Assembly (NCBI GenBank): GCA_025361685.1
Contig: JANYKE010000175.1
Span: 1-7,216 of the forward strand
DNA length: 7,216 nt
Reading direction: 5' to 3'
DNA from: Eubacteriales bacterium
Lineage (GTDB): Bacteria > Bacillota > Clostridia > JANYKE01
The notes under the pieces were generated by a model. That model was not told the origin of the DNA. It saw only the letters and a program-made list of their open reading frames with translations, and searched no databases. Every line of letters begins with the position of its first letter. Position 1 is the first letter of the stretch. Positions 1 through 5,706 of the stretch are shown here, piece by piece. The translations under genes were made by a program, and so were the position numbers.

Positions 1-7
1 CAGAAAA

Positions 8-244
8 ATGAAAGCAGCTATTATGGAACAATATAGAGGACTGCTAATTTTACACAATGTAGATAAGTTTAGAAGACTAGAATATATATGTGAGTATAAT
101 TTGTCTGCAATGATTGGGTTGCTATGCTATTGTTTTAGTAAAGAAAATACATTGCCAACTTGGGAAATTATCGAGTTTATTTATGACATGTTGCGCGGCG
201 AAGAGACGAGCAGAATATTGAAATATGATAAGGATTATTCATAG
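8..244 (+). CDS. Small hypothetical protein, possibly the 3' end of a longer gene
   Basis: I do not recognise this 78-residue protein. It has a mixed, globular-looking composition: a hydrophobic, cysteine-containing stretch (AMIGLLCYCF) near residues 34-43, then a helical-looking segment (WEIIEFIYDMLRGEET) and a charged tail ending KYDKDYS. The frame is open to the left edge of the window, and only seven bases precede the first ATG, so no ribosome binding site can be judged. The gene may start outside the window. It ends at TAG (242-244), directly against the 21-bp tandem array. The same frame stays open after the TAG for another 51 codons to a TAA at 398-400, and the TAG sits where the repeat has an AAG lysine codon. 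That could mean a nonsense mutation in a once longer gene, or chance. Confidence 0.5.
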   Translation: MKAAIMEQYRGLLILHNVDKFRRLEYICEYNLSAMIGLLCYCFSKENTLPTWEIIEFIYDMLRGEETSRILKYDKDYS

Positions 245-336
245 AGTGGTGATGGGAATGACAAGAGTGGTAATGGGAATGACAAGAGTGGTGATGGGAA
301 TGACAAGAGTGGTAATGGGAATGACAAGAGTGGTGG
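244..336 (+). repeat. 21-bp direct tandem array, about 4.4 copies, with alternating unit types
   Basis: Four full units lie at 244-264, 265-285, 286-306 and 307-327, with a partial fifth unit to 336. Each unit starts gagtggt, has gatggg or aatggg in the middle and ends gaatgacaa. The units differ at one base and alternate strictly: gat, aat, gat, aat. The true period is therefore 42 bp, as if a two-unit block had been duplicated. There are no unique spacers. The unit length is a multiple of three. One forward frame reads SGDGNDK/SGNGNDK and is in frame with the upstream small gene. Confidence 0.95.
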
Positions 337-400
337 CGGAAACTGCTTGATTGAATGTAGCGAAATGGCAGATGAAATGTTGAGAGAAATGGTAATGTAA
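245..400 (+). other. Open in-frame extension behind the TAG of the first gene
   Basis: Directly after the TAG at 242-244, the same frame is open for 51 codons to TAA at 398-400. It encodes four heptads of SGDGNDK/SGNGNDK and then a non-repetitive tail (SGGGNCLIECSEMADEMLRE and a few more residues). It could be the remnant 3' end of the upstream gene after an AAG-to-TAG change, a readthrough extension, or non-coding DNA that happens to be open. TAG also ends prmC and the 685-residue gene here, so general reassignment of TAG is unlikely. It has no start codon or ribosome binding site of its own that I would trust. Confidence 0.25.
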
Positions 401-426
401 TGGTGAGGAGAATGAGCTGATGTGGC

Positions 427-454
427 TTGATATTTTTGGGGAATAGGGTATAAT
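427..454 (+). promoter_or_regulatory. Sigma-A-type promoter of the TIM-barrel gene
   Basis: A TTGATA -35 box (427-432) and a perfect TATAAT -10 box (449-454) are separated by 16 nt. Transcription should start near 461, giving a leader of about 30 nt that includes the ribosome binding site before the ATG at 491. No operator-like palindrome is obvious around it. Confidence 0.75.
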
Positions 455-478
455 GGATAAGAGGATTTGCCTCAATTT

Positions 479-485
479 TGGAGGG
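479..485 (+). promoter_or_regulatory. Ribosome binding site fixing the start of the TIM-barrel gene
   Basis: The sequence tggaggg lies 5 nt before the ATG at 491. It supports that ATG over the in-frame TTG at 467, which lies upstream of this site. Confidence 0.8.
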
Positions 486-490
486 TATTA

Positions 491-1372
491 ATGAAAATCG
501 GAATTAGCATTGCAAATAAAGTGGGCCGAATGGAAATAGCTGAACTCATTCCAACGCTGGCATCAATAGGGTTTGAAACAATACAATACGAGCTCGATGA
601 CTGGAAGCATAATGCCGGCAGCACAATCCAGCAGCTGCTTCAACTTGAAGAAATAAAAGTTGCCAAAGGATTGTGCAAGGAACACAACATTTCCGTGTGC
701 CAGACTCATCCTCCGATTTTTCATGTTATTGATAAATACGAAGAGAATAATAAGCAAAAGGATATTCAGGAACGCTGCTTTGAAGCCACCGCATTTCTGG
801 GCGCAGAGTGGGCAGTTATTCATCCACAGTGGCCGGCAAGCGGAGTCGATGAAAACAACATCGATGACGTAATAAAATATAATCGCGAATATCTGAGCAG
901 TGTTTGCGAAAAGGCAGCGCAATACGGTGTCAGTATTGCATTTGAAAATATTAAGAGATATACTGAACATAATGATTGGGAAATTCAAAGATACGGCTGG
1001 AAGGCGGAGCACCTTGTTGATGCAGTAGATAATTGCGGTGAAAAAAACGTAGGGGTCTGCATTGATACCGGTCATTGCATGATTGCAGGAATAGATCCTG
1101 TCACAACAATAAGCGAGCTCGGAAGCAGAATAAAGTGCGTGCACATTCATGATTCAGACGGTTCATCAGATCAGCACATGTTGCCATACATGGCAACAAT
1201 TGATTGGCCGGGAGTAATACGCGCTCTTCAAGTATCTAACTATCAAGGCGAGTTTGTTCTTGAGTGCCATAAGGCAGTGAGAAGTATGCCGACAGTTGAA
1301 CTTGCAACACAAACTTACCAACTGGCATATGATATTGCCAAAAGCATGGTAGCAGAATATTTTGGTGATTGA
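491..1372 (+). CDS. Sugar phosphate isomerase/epimerase family protein (xylose isomerase-like TIM barrel)
   Basis: This 293-residue cytoplasmic protein belongs by its motifs to the xylose-isomerase-like TIM-barrel / AP-endonuclease-2 superfamily, whose members isomerise or epimerise sugars, inositols or their phosphates using a divalent metal. Visible family motifs are the opening strand MKIGIS, THPP at residues 72-75, IHP at 110-112, AFENIK with metal-ligand candidate E152, CIDTGH with D192 and H195, VHIHDSDG with H218 and H220, the phrase DQHMLPYMATIDW at 227-239, and VLECH with E258 at the last strand. The length is normal for the family. The substrate cannot be told from sequence or neighbours. 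The TGA stop overlaps the first base of the 14-bp tandem array. The gene probably heads a transcription unit with the following membrane protein, since no terminator separates them. Confidence 0.88.
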   Translation: MKIGISIANKVGRMEIAELIPTLASIGFETIQYELDDWKHNAGSTIQQLLQLEEIKVAKGLCKEHNISVCQTHPPIFHVIDKYEENNKQKDIQERCFEATAFLGAEWAVIHPQWPASGVDENNIDDVIKYNREYLSSVCEKAAQYGVSIAFENIKRYTEHNDWEIQRYGWKAEHLVDAVDNCGEKNVGVCIDTGHCMIAGIDPVTTISELGSRIKCVHIHDSDGSSDQHMLPYMATIDWPGVIRALQVSNYQGEFVLECHKAVRSMPTVELATQTYQLAYDIAKSMVAEYFGD

Positions 1373-1450
1373 TGTTGAGTAGCTGATGTTGAGTAGCTGA
1401 TGTTGAGTGATTGATGTTGAGTAGTTGATGTTGAGTAGTTGATGTTGATA
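1371..1450 (+). repeat. 14-bp direct tandem array, about 5.7 copies, with stops in every frame
   Basis: Units lie at 1371-1384, 1385-1398, 1399-1412, 1413-1426 and 1427-1440, with ten bases of a sixth to 1450. The consensus is gatgttgagtagct or the same ending in tt; the third unit has gtgatt at its end. The array starts inside the TGA stop of the TIM-barrel gene and fills most of the gap to the next start. Each unit holds three stop trinucleotides, at offsets 6, 10 and 14, one per forward frame. The third unit swaps TAG for TGA and keeps this property. The reverse strand has no stops across the array, which creates spurious long minus-strand ORFs there. Confidence 0.95.
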
Positions 1451-1486
1451 AAGCAGATTGAATTGAAAAATATCAGTCTTAAGAAT

Positions 1487-1495
1487 AAGGGGAAG
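1487..1495 (+). promoter_or_regulatory. Ribosome binding site deciding a GTG start
   Basis: The sequence aaggggaag lies a few bases before the GTG at 1499. The only upstream in-frame starts (TTG 1439, ATG 1442) lie in the tandem array without any Shine-Dalgarno-like sequence, so the GTG is preferred. Confidence 0.65.
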
Positions 1496-1498
1496 ACA

Positions 1499-3556
1499 GT
1501 GGATAAACATAACAGAAACATTGAGAATTTTATCGGAACCGAAGAGGAACTATATAGTTACCACGAATCTTTTTCGCGCGAACACAAAGAAAAAATTCTT
1601 CGCAGAAAAATGAGATTTATTTTCGGGACAATTTTTCTTGTGCTAATAGTGCTGGCAGGTAGCGCTGCTTACAATAATTTTTTCAATATTGATTCTTATG
1701 ATAGGCGACCGCTGGTCTATGCCAAAGACAGCACGATTCGCTATAAAAATAGTGATATGCGCACAAGTGAAATATGGAGCGACTTTAATATAGCTTCATC
1801 TCAGATTTCGACATATGCCCGGCAGGGAACGGAAGAATACAGTATTATTGATACAAATAATATCAGCAAAGGAATCACAATATTTCGAAATGAAGGTGCA
1901 CAGTATTTGTACTATCAGGACGGCAAAGCTCTCTACGCCAAATCGCTTATAGGCACGCAATTAAAGCGGATCGAAGACAATGCAACACTTCTTGCTGCTA
2001 ATTTCAGCGGTGATAAAATTCTTTTTTACAAAATTTCTGAAAGTCCTGCAAATTCAGATAAGGAACAGGGTGAGGCACAGAATGCATCACAGAATGCATC
2101 ACAGAATGTGGCACAAGGGGAAGCACAGTATGAGTTTTACTATAACAAATATGGATCTGCGCCGACAAAATTGAATATCAATACCTTTTCCCAAAGTGCA
2201 CTAATCGAACAAAGCGCAAGTGATATCAATGTTGGACATCCAAAAGTAAAATACGGATTTGCGGACGACAGCAAGACATTTTATATTAATGCACCTAGCG
2301 GATTCTACGTTGGAACAGGTGGGGCTGATCTGCGAAAGGTTTGCAATACTGATGAAGAAACAGCCGTGTTGTTTTTAAACGAGAATCAAGTTGTGTATTA
2401 TAGTGAAAAGAACAAAGGAATATTTTACTCGGATAAGGTCACAAAGAAAGAGATTAAAGGAATCAATTTCTATGATCAAAATTGTGTGATTCCGATTTAC
2501 AACAAAGATACGACCGGTGAGTTTGCGTTTGCTGTGGCTGATTGTGATTTGGTTGCTGATGTTGAAGAGGCCGGCAGCGACAAGGATACTGCTTCCGGAC
2601 TTCCACTATATGCAGACACTAAGGGCGGATACAAGCAGTTTGATATTTACATAGGCACAAATGACAGTGCAAAAAAACTTGCGGAAAGCGCAAGAGGCAT
2701 TCTTAATTTTAATGCAGTTAATCTTTCTTTTACTTATGTTGTTAAAGACGAAGTGTTTATTGTGGAGGGAGATAAGGGCACTTCATTGGGAGAATACAGA
2801 AGCGAGGGGCTTCGCACTGTGGCTCAGACATCTGTACTGTACGATAAACCGGGGGAAACCTATTCGGAAAATTTCCCAAAGGGGCTTCTTCCGAAAATTT
2901 ATTTTGAAAACACAAGCCCTGATGTTTACGGAAACAAAACAGAACAATCATCACTATCCTATGGCCGCCTGAATGCATGGACAGATTTCTCGGTTCAGAT
3001 GGATATGAGTCTGAGTTATATTGCATATTTGGACGACGTAACCGTAGAAAATAAAATTGTTAACAAGACCGGAACAACAAAGCCCACTATTGTAGATGGT
3101 ACGCTAAAGCTGAAGAAGAAGAACGACAATGAATTTGTTAAGATAGGTACAATAGATACAGATGTGGTCAGTTTTGTTTTATCGGCAGAAGGTAAACGCA
3201 TTATGTATCTCAAGCGCACCGGCGAAAACAAGGAAAAACTCACACTCATGTGCAAGATAATCGGTGATAACTCTGTAGTGAAAATAATTGATGATATTTC
3301 AAAGGTAAAGAAGGTTCGTGCCGGCGGAAATCTTGAAACGCTTGCATATATAGACAGCAAAAATACTTTGATGGCATACTTAAAGGATCAGATAAATACT
3401 CTTTGTGATAATGTCAGCGATTTTAAAGTTAATGAATTCAATACGATTTCGTATGTGATTGAAACTGCGCCCGAAAAAAACAATTTGTACAGTTGTAAGT
3501 TTGGAGATACGCCAAAATTTATTGATGAAAATGTTAGCGCAATACTGATGAATTAG
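1499..3556 (+). CDS. Single-pass membrane-anchored protein with large extracytoplasmic domain, function unknown
   Basis: This is a 685-residue protein counted from the GTG. A charged cytoplasmic segment of about 37 residues ends in the basic stretch KILRRKMR. One hydrophobic helix follows (about 39-58: FIFGTIFLVLIVLAG and on), giving an N-in topology, and then about 625 residues outside the membrane. The outer part is rich in short beta-strand-like stretches with recurring phrases (YLYYQDGKALYAKSL, KILFYKIS, VVYYSEKNKGIFYSD, RIMYLKR, TLAYIDSKNTLMAYL). This resembles beta-propeller or TolB-like repeat proteins of Clostridia; that is an inference from pattern, not a recognised family. A Gln/Asn/Ala/Ser insert near residues 190-207 comes from a 12-bp DNA repeat. 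No catalytic motif or lipobox is seen. It ends with TAG 22 nt from the convergent prmC stop, with no hairpin terminator between. Confidence 0.8.
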   Translation: MDKHNRNIENFIGTEEELYSYHESFSREHKEKILRRKMRFIFGTIFLVLIVLAGSAAYNNFFNIDSYDRRPLVYAKDSTIRYKNSDMRTSEIWSDFNIASSQISTYARQGTEEYSIIDTNNISKGITIFRNEGAQYLYYQDGKALYAKSLIGTQLKRIEDNATLLAANFSGDKILFYKISESPANSDKEQGEAQNASQNASQNVAQGEAQYEFYYNKYGSAPTKLNINTFSQSALIEQSASDINVGHPKVKYGFADDSKTFYINAPSGFYVGTGGADLRKVCNTDEETAVLFLNENQVVYYSEKNKGIFYSDKVTKKEIKGINFYDQNCVIPIYNKDTTGEFAFAVADCDLVADVEEAGSDKDTASGLPLYADTKGGYKQFDIYIGTNDSAKKLAESARGILNFNAVNLSFTYVVKDEVFIVEGDKGTSLGEYRSEGLRTVAQTSVLYDKPGETYSENFPKGLLPKIYFENTSPDVYGNKTEQSSLSYGRLNAWTDFSVQMDMSLSYIAYLDDVTVENKIVNKTGTTKPTIVDGTLKLKKKNDNEFVKIGTIDTDVVSFVLSAEGKRIMYLKRTGENKEKLTLMCKIIGDNSVVKIIDDISKVKKVRAGGNLETLAYIDSKNTLMAYLKDQINTLCDNVSDFKVNEFNTISYVIETAPEKNNLYSCKFGDTPKFIDENVSAILMN
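2076..2111 (+). repeat. 12-bp in-frame tandem repeat within the 685-residue gene
   Basis: Two perfect copies of cacagaatgcat (2076-2087, 2088-2099) are followed by a degenerate third (2100-2111), flanked by related Gln-rich codons. The unit adds four residues (QNAS) per copy and keeps the frame, so copy number can change by slippage without breaking the gene. It falls in a polar linker of the extracytoplasmic region. Confidence 0.85.
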
Positions 3557-3578
3557 TTTAGGATAGAGAATGAATAGT

Positions 3579-4445
3579 CTAGGGTAGTTCACACATAACG
3601 AGACGCGGGATAGACGAATAATCGGAAATCGTTTTGACGTTTGCAAAGTGCAGTTCAAAAATGAATGATGCTTTATCAGTTGTATCAAAGCCGGCCTCGA
3701 CGATTAGGAGTCCGGTTTCGTTTAGTATTGATTTCGTGTTTGCTGCGATGGCGTGATAGAAGGCGAGGCCGTCTGCGCCGCCGTCAAGGGCTAGCATGGG
3801 TTCGAAGTCTCGGACATTAGAATCGAGTCCCGATATTTTGGACGTAGGGATGTAGGGCGGGTTCGATGTGATGATGTCGAAGGCACCGAAGGTTTCGTTG
3901 AGCTTGCTATATAAATCAGGTGATAGCATATCGCCTTCGACAAACGTAATCCGATCAGAGACATGATGGGCGGCGGCATTTTGTTCTGCGACCGTGAGGG
4001 CACCGGATGAAATATCAACAGCAACAACCTGTGCATCCTTAATCAAACTTGCCAGGCTTACACCAATAGCGCCCGAGCCGGTCCCAAGATCAAGAATCTT
4101 AATCTGCCCGATTTTCTTTGCAGCCCAAGTAATTATTTCTTCAACCAACAGCTCGGTTTCCGGACGCGGAATCAGAACCTTCTCATTAACCATAAAAGTT
4201 AGTCCCATAAACTCTTGCTCACCCGTGATATACTGAACAGGGGTGTGCCGCGACAGTTTTTGAACAGCATCTTCAATTTCAGTTTGCACAGCCGGTTCGA
4301 CGTCATTTTCTGAATGAGCAAATATATATGTCGGATCGACTTTTAGAAAATGGCAGACGATATACATCAAGTCGCTGTTTCCCGAACTGATGCCTGCACC
4401 TGCAAGAATTTTTATTTGCGAGTCAAATACATCTTTTATTGTCAT
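3579..4445 (-). CDS. prmC: Peptide chain release factor N5-glutamine methyltransferase PrmC
   Basis: PrmC uses S-adenosylmethionine to methylate the glutamine of the GGQ motif in release factors RF1 and RF2, which improves translation termination. The 288-residue length is normal. The N-terminal helical substrate-binding domain covers about 1-85. The conserved linker PVQYITGEQEFMG...VLIPRPETELLVEE spans 69-103, the SAM-binding loop DLGTGSG is 119-125, and the catalytic NPPY motif is 195-198 (DIITSNPPYIP). The ATG at 4445 has an excellent AGGAGG site (4451-4456). The gene ends with TAG. It is convergent with the 685-residue gene and divergent from rpmE. In many Firmicutes it lies downstream of rpmE and yqhQ in the same direction and next to prfA. 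No prfA is visible here. Confidence 0.97.
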   Translation of the reverse strand: MTIKDVFDSQIKILAGAGISSGNSDLMYIVCHFLKVDPTYIFAHSENDVEPAVQTEIEDAVQKLSRHTPVQYITGEQEFMGLTFMVNEKVLIPRPETELLVEEIITWAAKKIGQIKILDLGTGSGAIGVSLASLIKDAQVVAVDISSGALTVAEQNAAAHHVSDRITFVEGDMLSPDLYSKLNETFGAFDIITSNPPYIPTSKISGLDSNVRDFEPMLALDGGADGLAFYHAIAANTKSILNETGLLIVEAGFDTTDKASFIFELHFANVKTISDYSSIPRLVMCELP

Positions 4446-4462
4446 AACGTCCTCCTTTGATG

Positions 4463-4491
4463 ATTATAGGTGCAAAGCAGATTCCTGTCAA
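4463..4491 (-). promoter_or_regulatory. Consensus sigma-A promoter of prmC
   Basis: On the minus strand, a perfect TTGACA (4491-4486) and a perfect TATAAT (4468-4463) are 17 nt apart. Transcription should start near 4456-4457, only about 11-12 nt before the prmC ATG. The AGGAGG ribosome binding site (4456-4451) would then be at the very 5' end of the mRNA. Confidence 0.88.
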
Positions 4492-4515
4492 ATTTATGCT
4501 CAAGACCTTGTATTA

Positions 4516-4539
4516 TTGACTAAATTATGGTACTATAAT
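4516..4539 (+). promoter_or_regulatory. Probable promoter of rpmE-yqhQ, with a poorly placed -35
   Basis: A perfect TATAAT lies at 4534-4539, about 37 nt before the rpmE start. The nearest -35-like hexamer, TTGACT (4516-4521), is only 12 nt away, too close for a standard sigma-A promoter. TTGTAT (4508-4513) is 20 nt away, too far. The -10 is plausible because a start is needed between the divergent genes, but the -35 is uncertain. Confidence 0.4.
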
Positions 4540-4576
4540 TTTCGTGCTGTGAAAATAATGAAAGAGGTGCAAGTTT

Positions 4577-4783
4577 GTGAAAGAAGGAATCCATCCAAAA
4601 TATAATGAAGCAACCGTTACATGCGTTTGCGGGGAGACATTTAAGACAGGCTCTACCAAAGAGAATATACATGTTGAAATATGTTCAAAGTGTCATCCTT
4701 TCTTTACCGGAAAGCAGAAGATTATTGATTCCGGCGGACGTGTAGACAGATTTAAAAAGAGATATAACATTAAAGACGAATGA
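4577..4783 (+). CDS. rpmE: 50S ribosomal protein L31, zinc-binding form
   Basis: L31 sits on the central protuberance of the large ribosomal subunit and contributes to the bridge with the small subunit. The 68-residue protein starts KEGIHPKY, a typical L31 opening, and has four zinc-ligand cysteines: C16 and C18 (TCVCGE) and C36 and C39 (CSKC). This marks the zinc-containing form rather than the cysteine-free paralogue. The family C-terminal phrase is present ([20 protein letters not shown]). It starts with GTG at 4577 behind a moderate ribosome binding site (agaggtg, 4563-4569). Its stop overlaps the next start as ATGA (4780-4783), implying translational coupling with the DUF1385 gene. Confidence 0.96.
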   Translation: MKEGIHPKYNEATVTCVCGETFKTGSTKENIHVEICSKCHPFFTGKQKIIDSGGRVDRFKKRYNIKDE

Positions 4784-5706
4784 AGAATATAAAAGATAAA
4801 GATGTACGTAAGACATCTATCGGGGGCCAAGCAATCATCGAGGGAGTAATGATGAGAGGCCCTAGTTGTGTTGCTATGGCAGTTCGCAAACCTGACAACG
4901 AAATTATCATTGAAAAAAGAAAACTGAGACTTACCGTTGGTAGGTCTGTTCTTGTTAAGATTCCTGTTCTAAGGGGCATCATCGAATTTGGCCGCACCTT
5001 GGTTATCGGAATGAAAGCTCTGATGTTTTCCGCCGACTTTTTCGATATTGAGGATGATGAAGAACCGAACGAAAATCAGAACGAGACTGTGAACGAGGCT
5101 TTGAACGAGAACGAGACTGCAACACCTGATCTTGTAACGCCTGAAGCGCCCAAGGAAGAAGACGGAACCTTAGGCAAATATAAAACTTTACTAATTTATT
5201 TTTCCGTATTTTTGTCCTTGATATTTAGCGTAGGAGTATTCATGTTGCTGCCATATTTTGTTTGCAGCTTCATTCCTGTTGATAAAACCACATATCAAGG
5301 CCTGATTATTTTTAACCTCGCAGAAGGTATTTTCAGAATAACAATATTTTTCATATATATAATTCTCACTTCAAAGATTAAGGATATCGCCCGAGTGTGG
5401 CAGTATCACGGAGCAGAGCATAAGACAATACATTGCTACGAACATGGCGAAGAACTGACGGTTGAAAATGTTAGGCGATATACAACATTGCACCCTCGTT
5501 GCGGAACATCATTTTTGTTTATTGTAATGATAATCAGTATGATTGTATTTGCGTTTACTGGTTGGAATGCTGCATGGATAAATATTTTAGTCCGTGTCGC
5601 GCTTGTCCCGATTATTGCAGGAATTTCATATGAGATATTGAAGCTTGTTGGAAGATATGACAATCCACTAACCAGATTCTTGCAAATTCTTGACGCTTCA
5701 TGCTAA
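4780..5706 (+). CDS. yqhQ: YqhQ-like DUF1385 membrane protein, C-terminus lost at a rearrangement junction
   Basis: DUF1385 proteins are polytopic membrane proteins of unknown biochemical role, often encoded beside rpmE in Firmicutes. The family start is clear: [16 protein letters not shown] at 13-28. An acidic Asn/Glu-rich insert at about 91-130 is followed by hydrophobic segments near 135-165, 174-197, 245-260 and 266-285. The conserved motifs [17 protein letters not shown] (209-225) and [10 protein letters not shown] (238-247) are present. After RYDNPLTRF (292-300) the protein leaves the family: the last residues (LQILDASC) are read from sequence antisense to the SLH gene. The second copy at 6763-7216 shows what is missing, a conserved tail of about 40 residues with PGLFFQRFTTKEPDD. 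This copy is probably non-functional unless the segment can invert. Its start overlaps the rpmE stop. Confidence 0.9.
   Translation: MKNIKDKDVRKTSIGGQAIIEGVMMRGPSCVAMAVRKPDNEIIIEKRKLRLTVGRSVLVKIPVLRGIIEFGRTLVIGMKALMFSADFFDIEDDEEPNENQNETVNEALNENETATPDLVTPEAPKEEDGTLGKYKTLLIYFSVFLSLIFSVGVFMLLPYFVCSFIPVDKTTYQGLIIFNLAEGIFRITIFFIYIILTSKIKDIARVWQYHGAEHKTIHCYEHGEELTVENVRRYTTLHPRCGTSFLFIVMIISMIVFAFTGWNAAWINILVRVALVPIIAGISYEILKLVGRYDNPLTRFLQILDASC
5358..5682 (+). repeat. Left arm of a large inverted repeat (DUF1385 3' part)
   Basis: Positions 5358-5682 match the reverse complement of 6892-7216, with 18 differences by hand count (about 94.5% identity) and no gaps. The match is cut by the window edge on the other arm, so its true length is unknown. 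Differences are not spread evenly: 5358-5456 and 5489-5617 are identical, while 5457-5488 holds nine changes and 5618-5667 holds eight. Confidence 0.95.

Noticed and set aside
244..336. CRISPR array
   Set aside because: The copies are directly adjacent with no spacers, and the repeat is not palindromic.
244..336. REP/VIPAKAGIQ-like palindromic element, because of the gggaatgac core
   Set aside because: The inverted partner (gtcattccc) is absent nearby, so there is no hairpin; it is a simple direct array.
239..475. Minus-strand ORF with repeated TTLVIPI
   Set aside because: It is the antisense reading of the 21-bp array, with no good ribosome binding site and a repeat-only C-terminal third.
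563..1150. Long minus-strand ORF of 195 codons inside the TIM-barrel gene
   Set aside because: It is a shadow of a gene with clear family motifs on the other strand and has no regulatory signals.
1166..1521. Two overlapping minus-strand ORFs with YSTS/TQHQ repeats
   Set aside because: They are open only because the 14-bp array has no stops on the reverse strand; the repeat phase shifts produce the pseudo-protein repeats.
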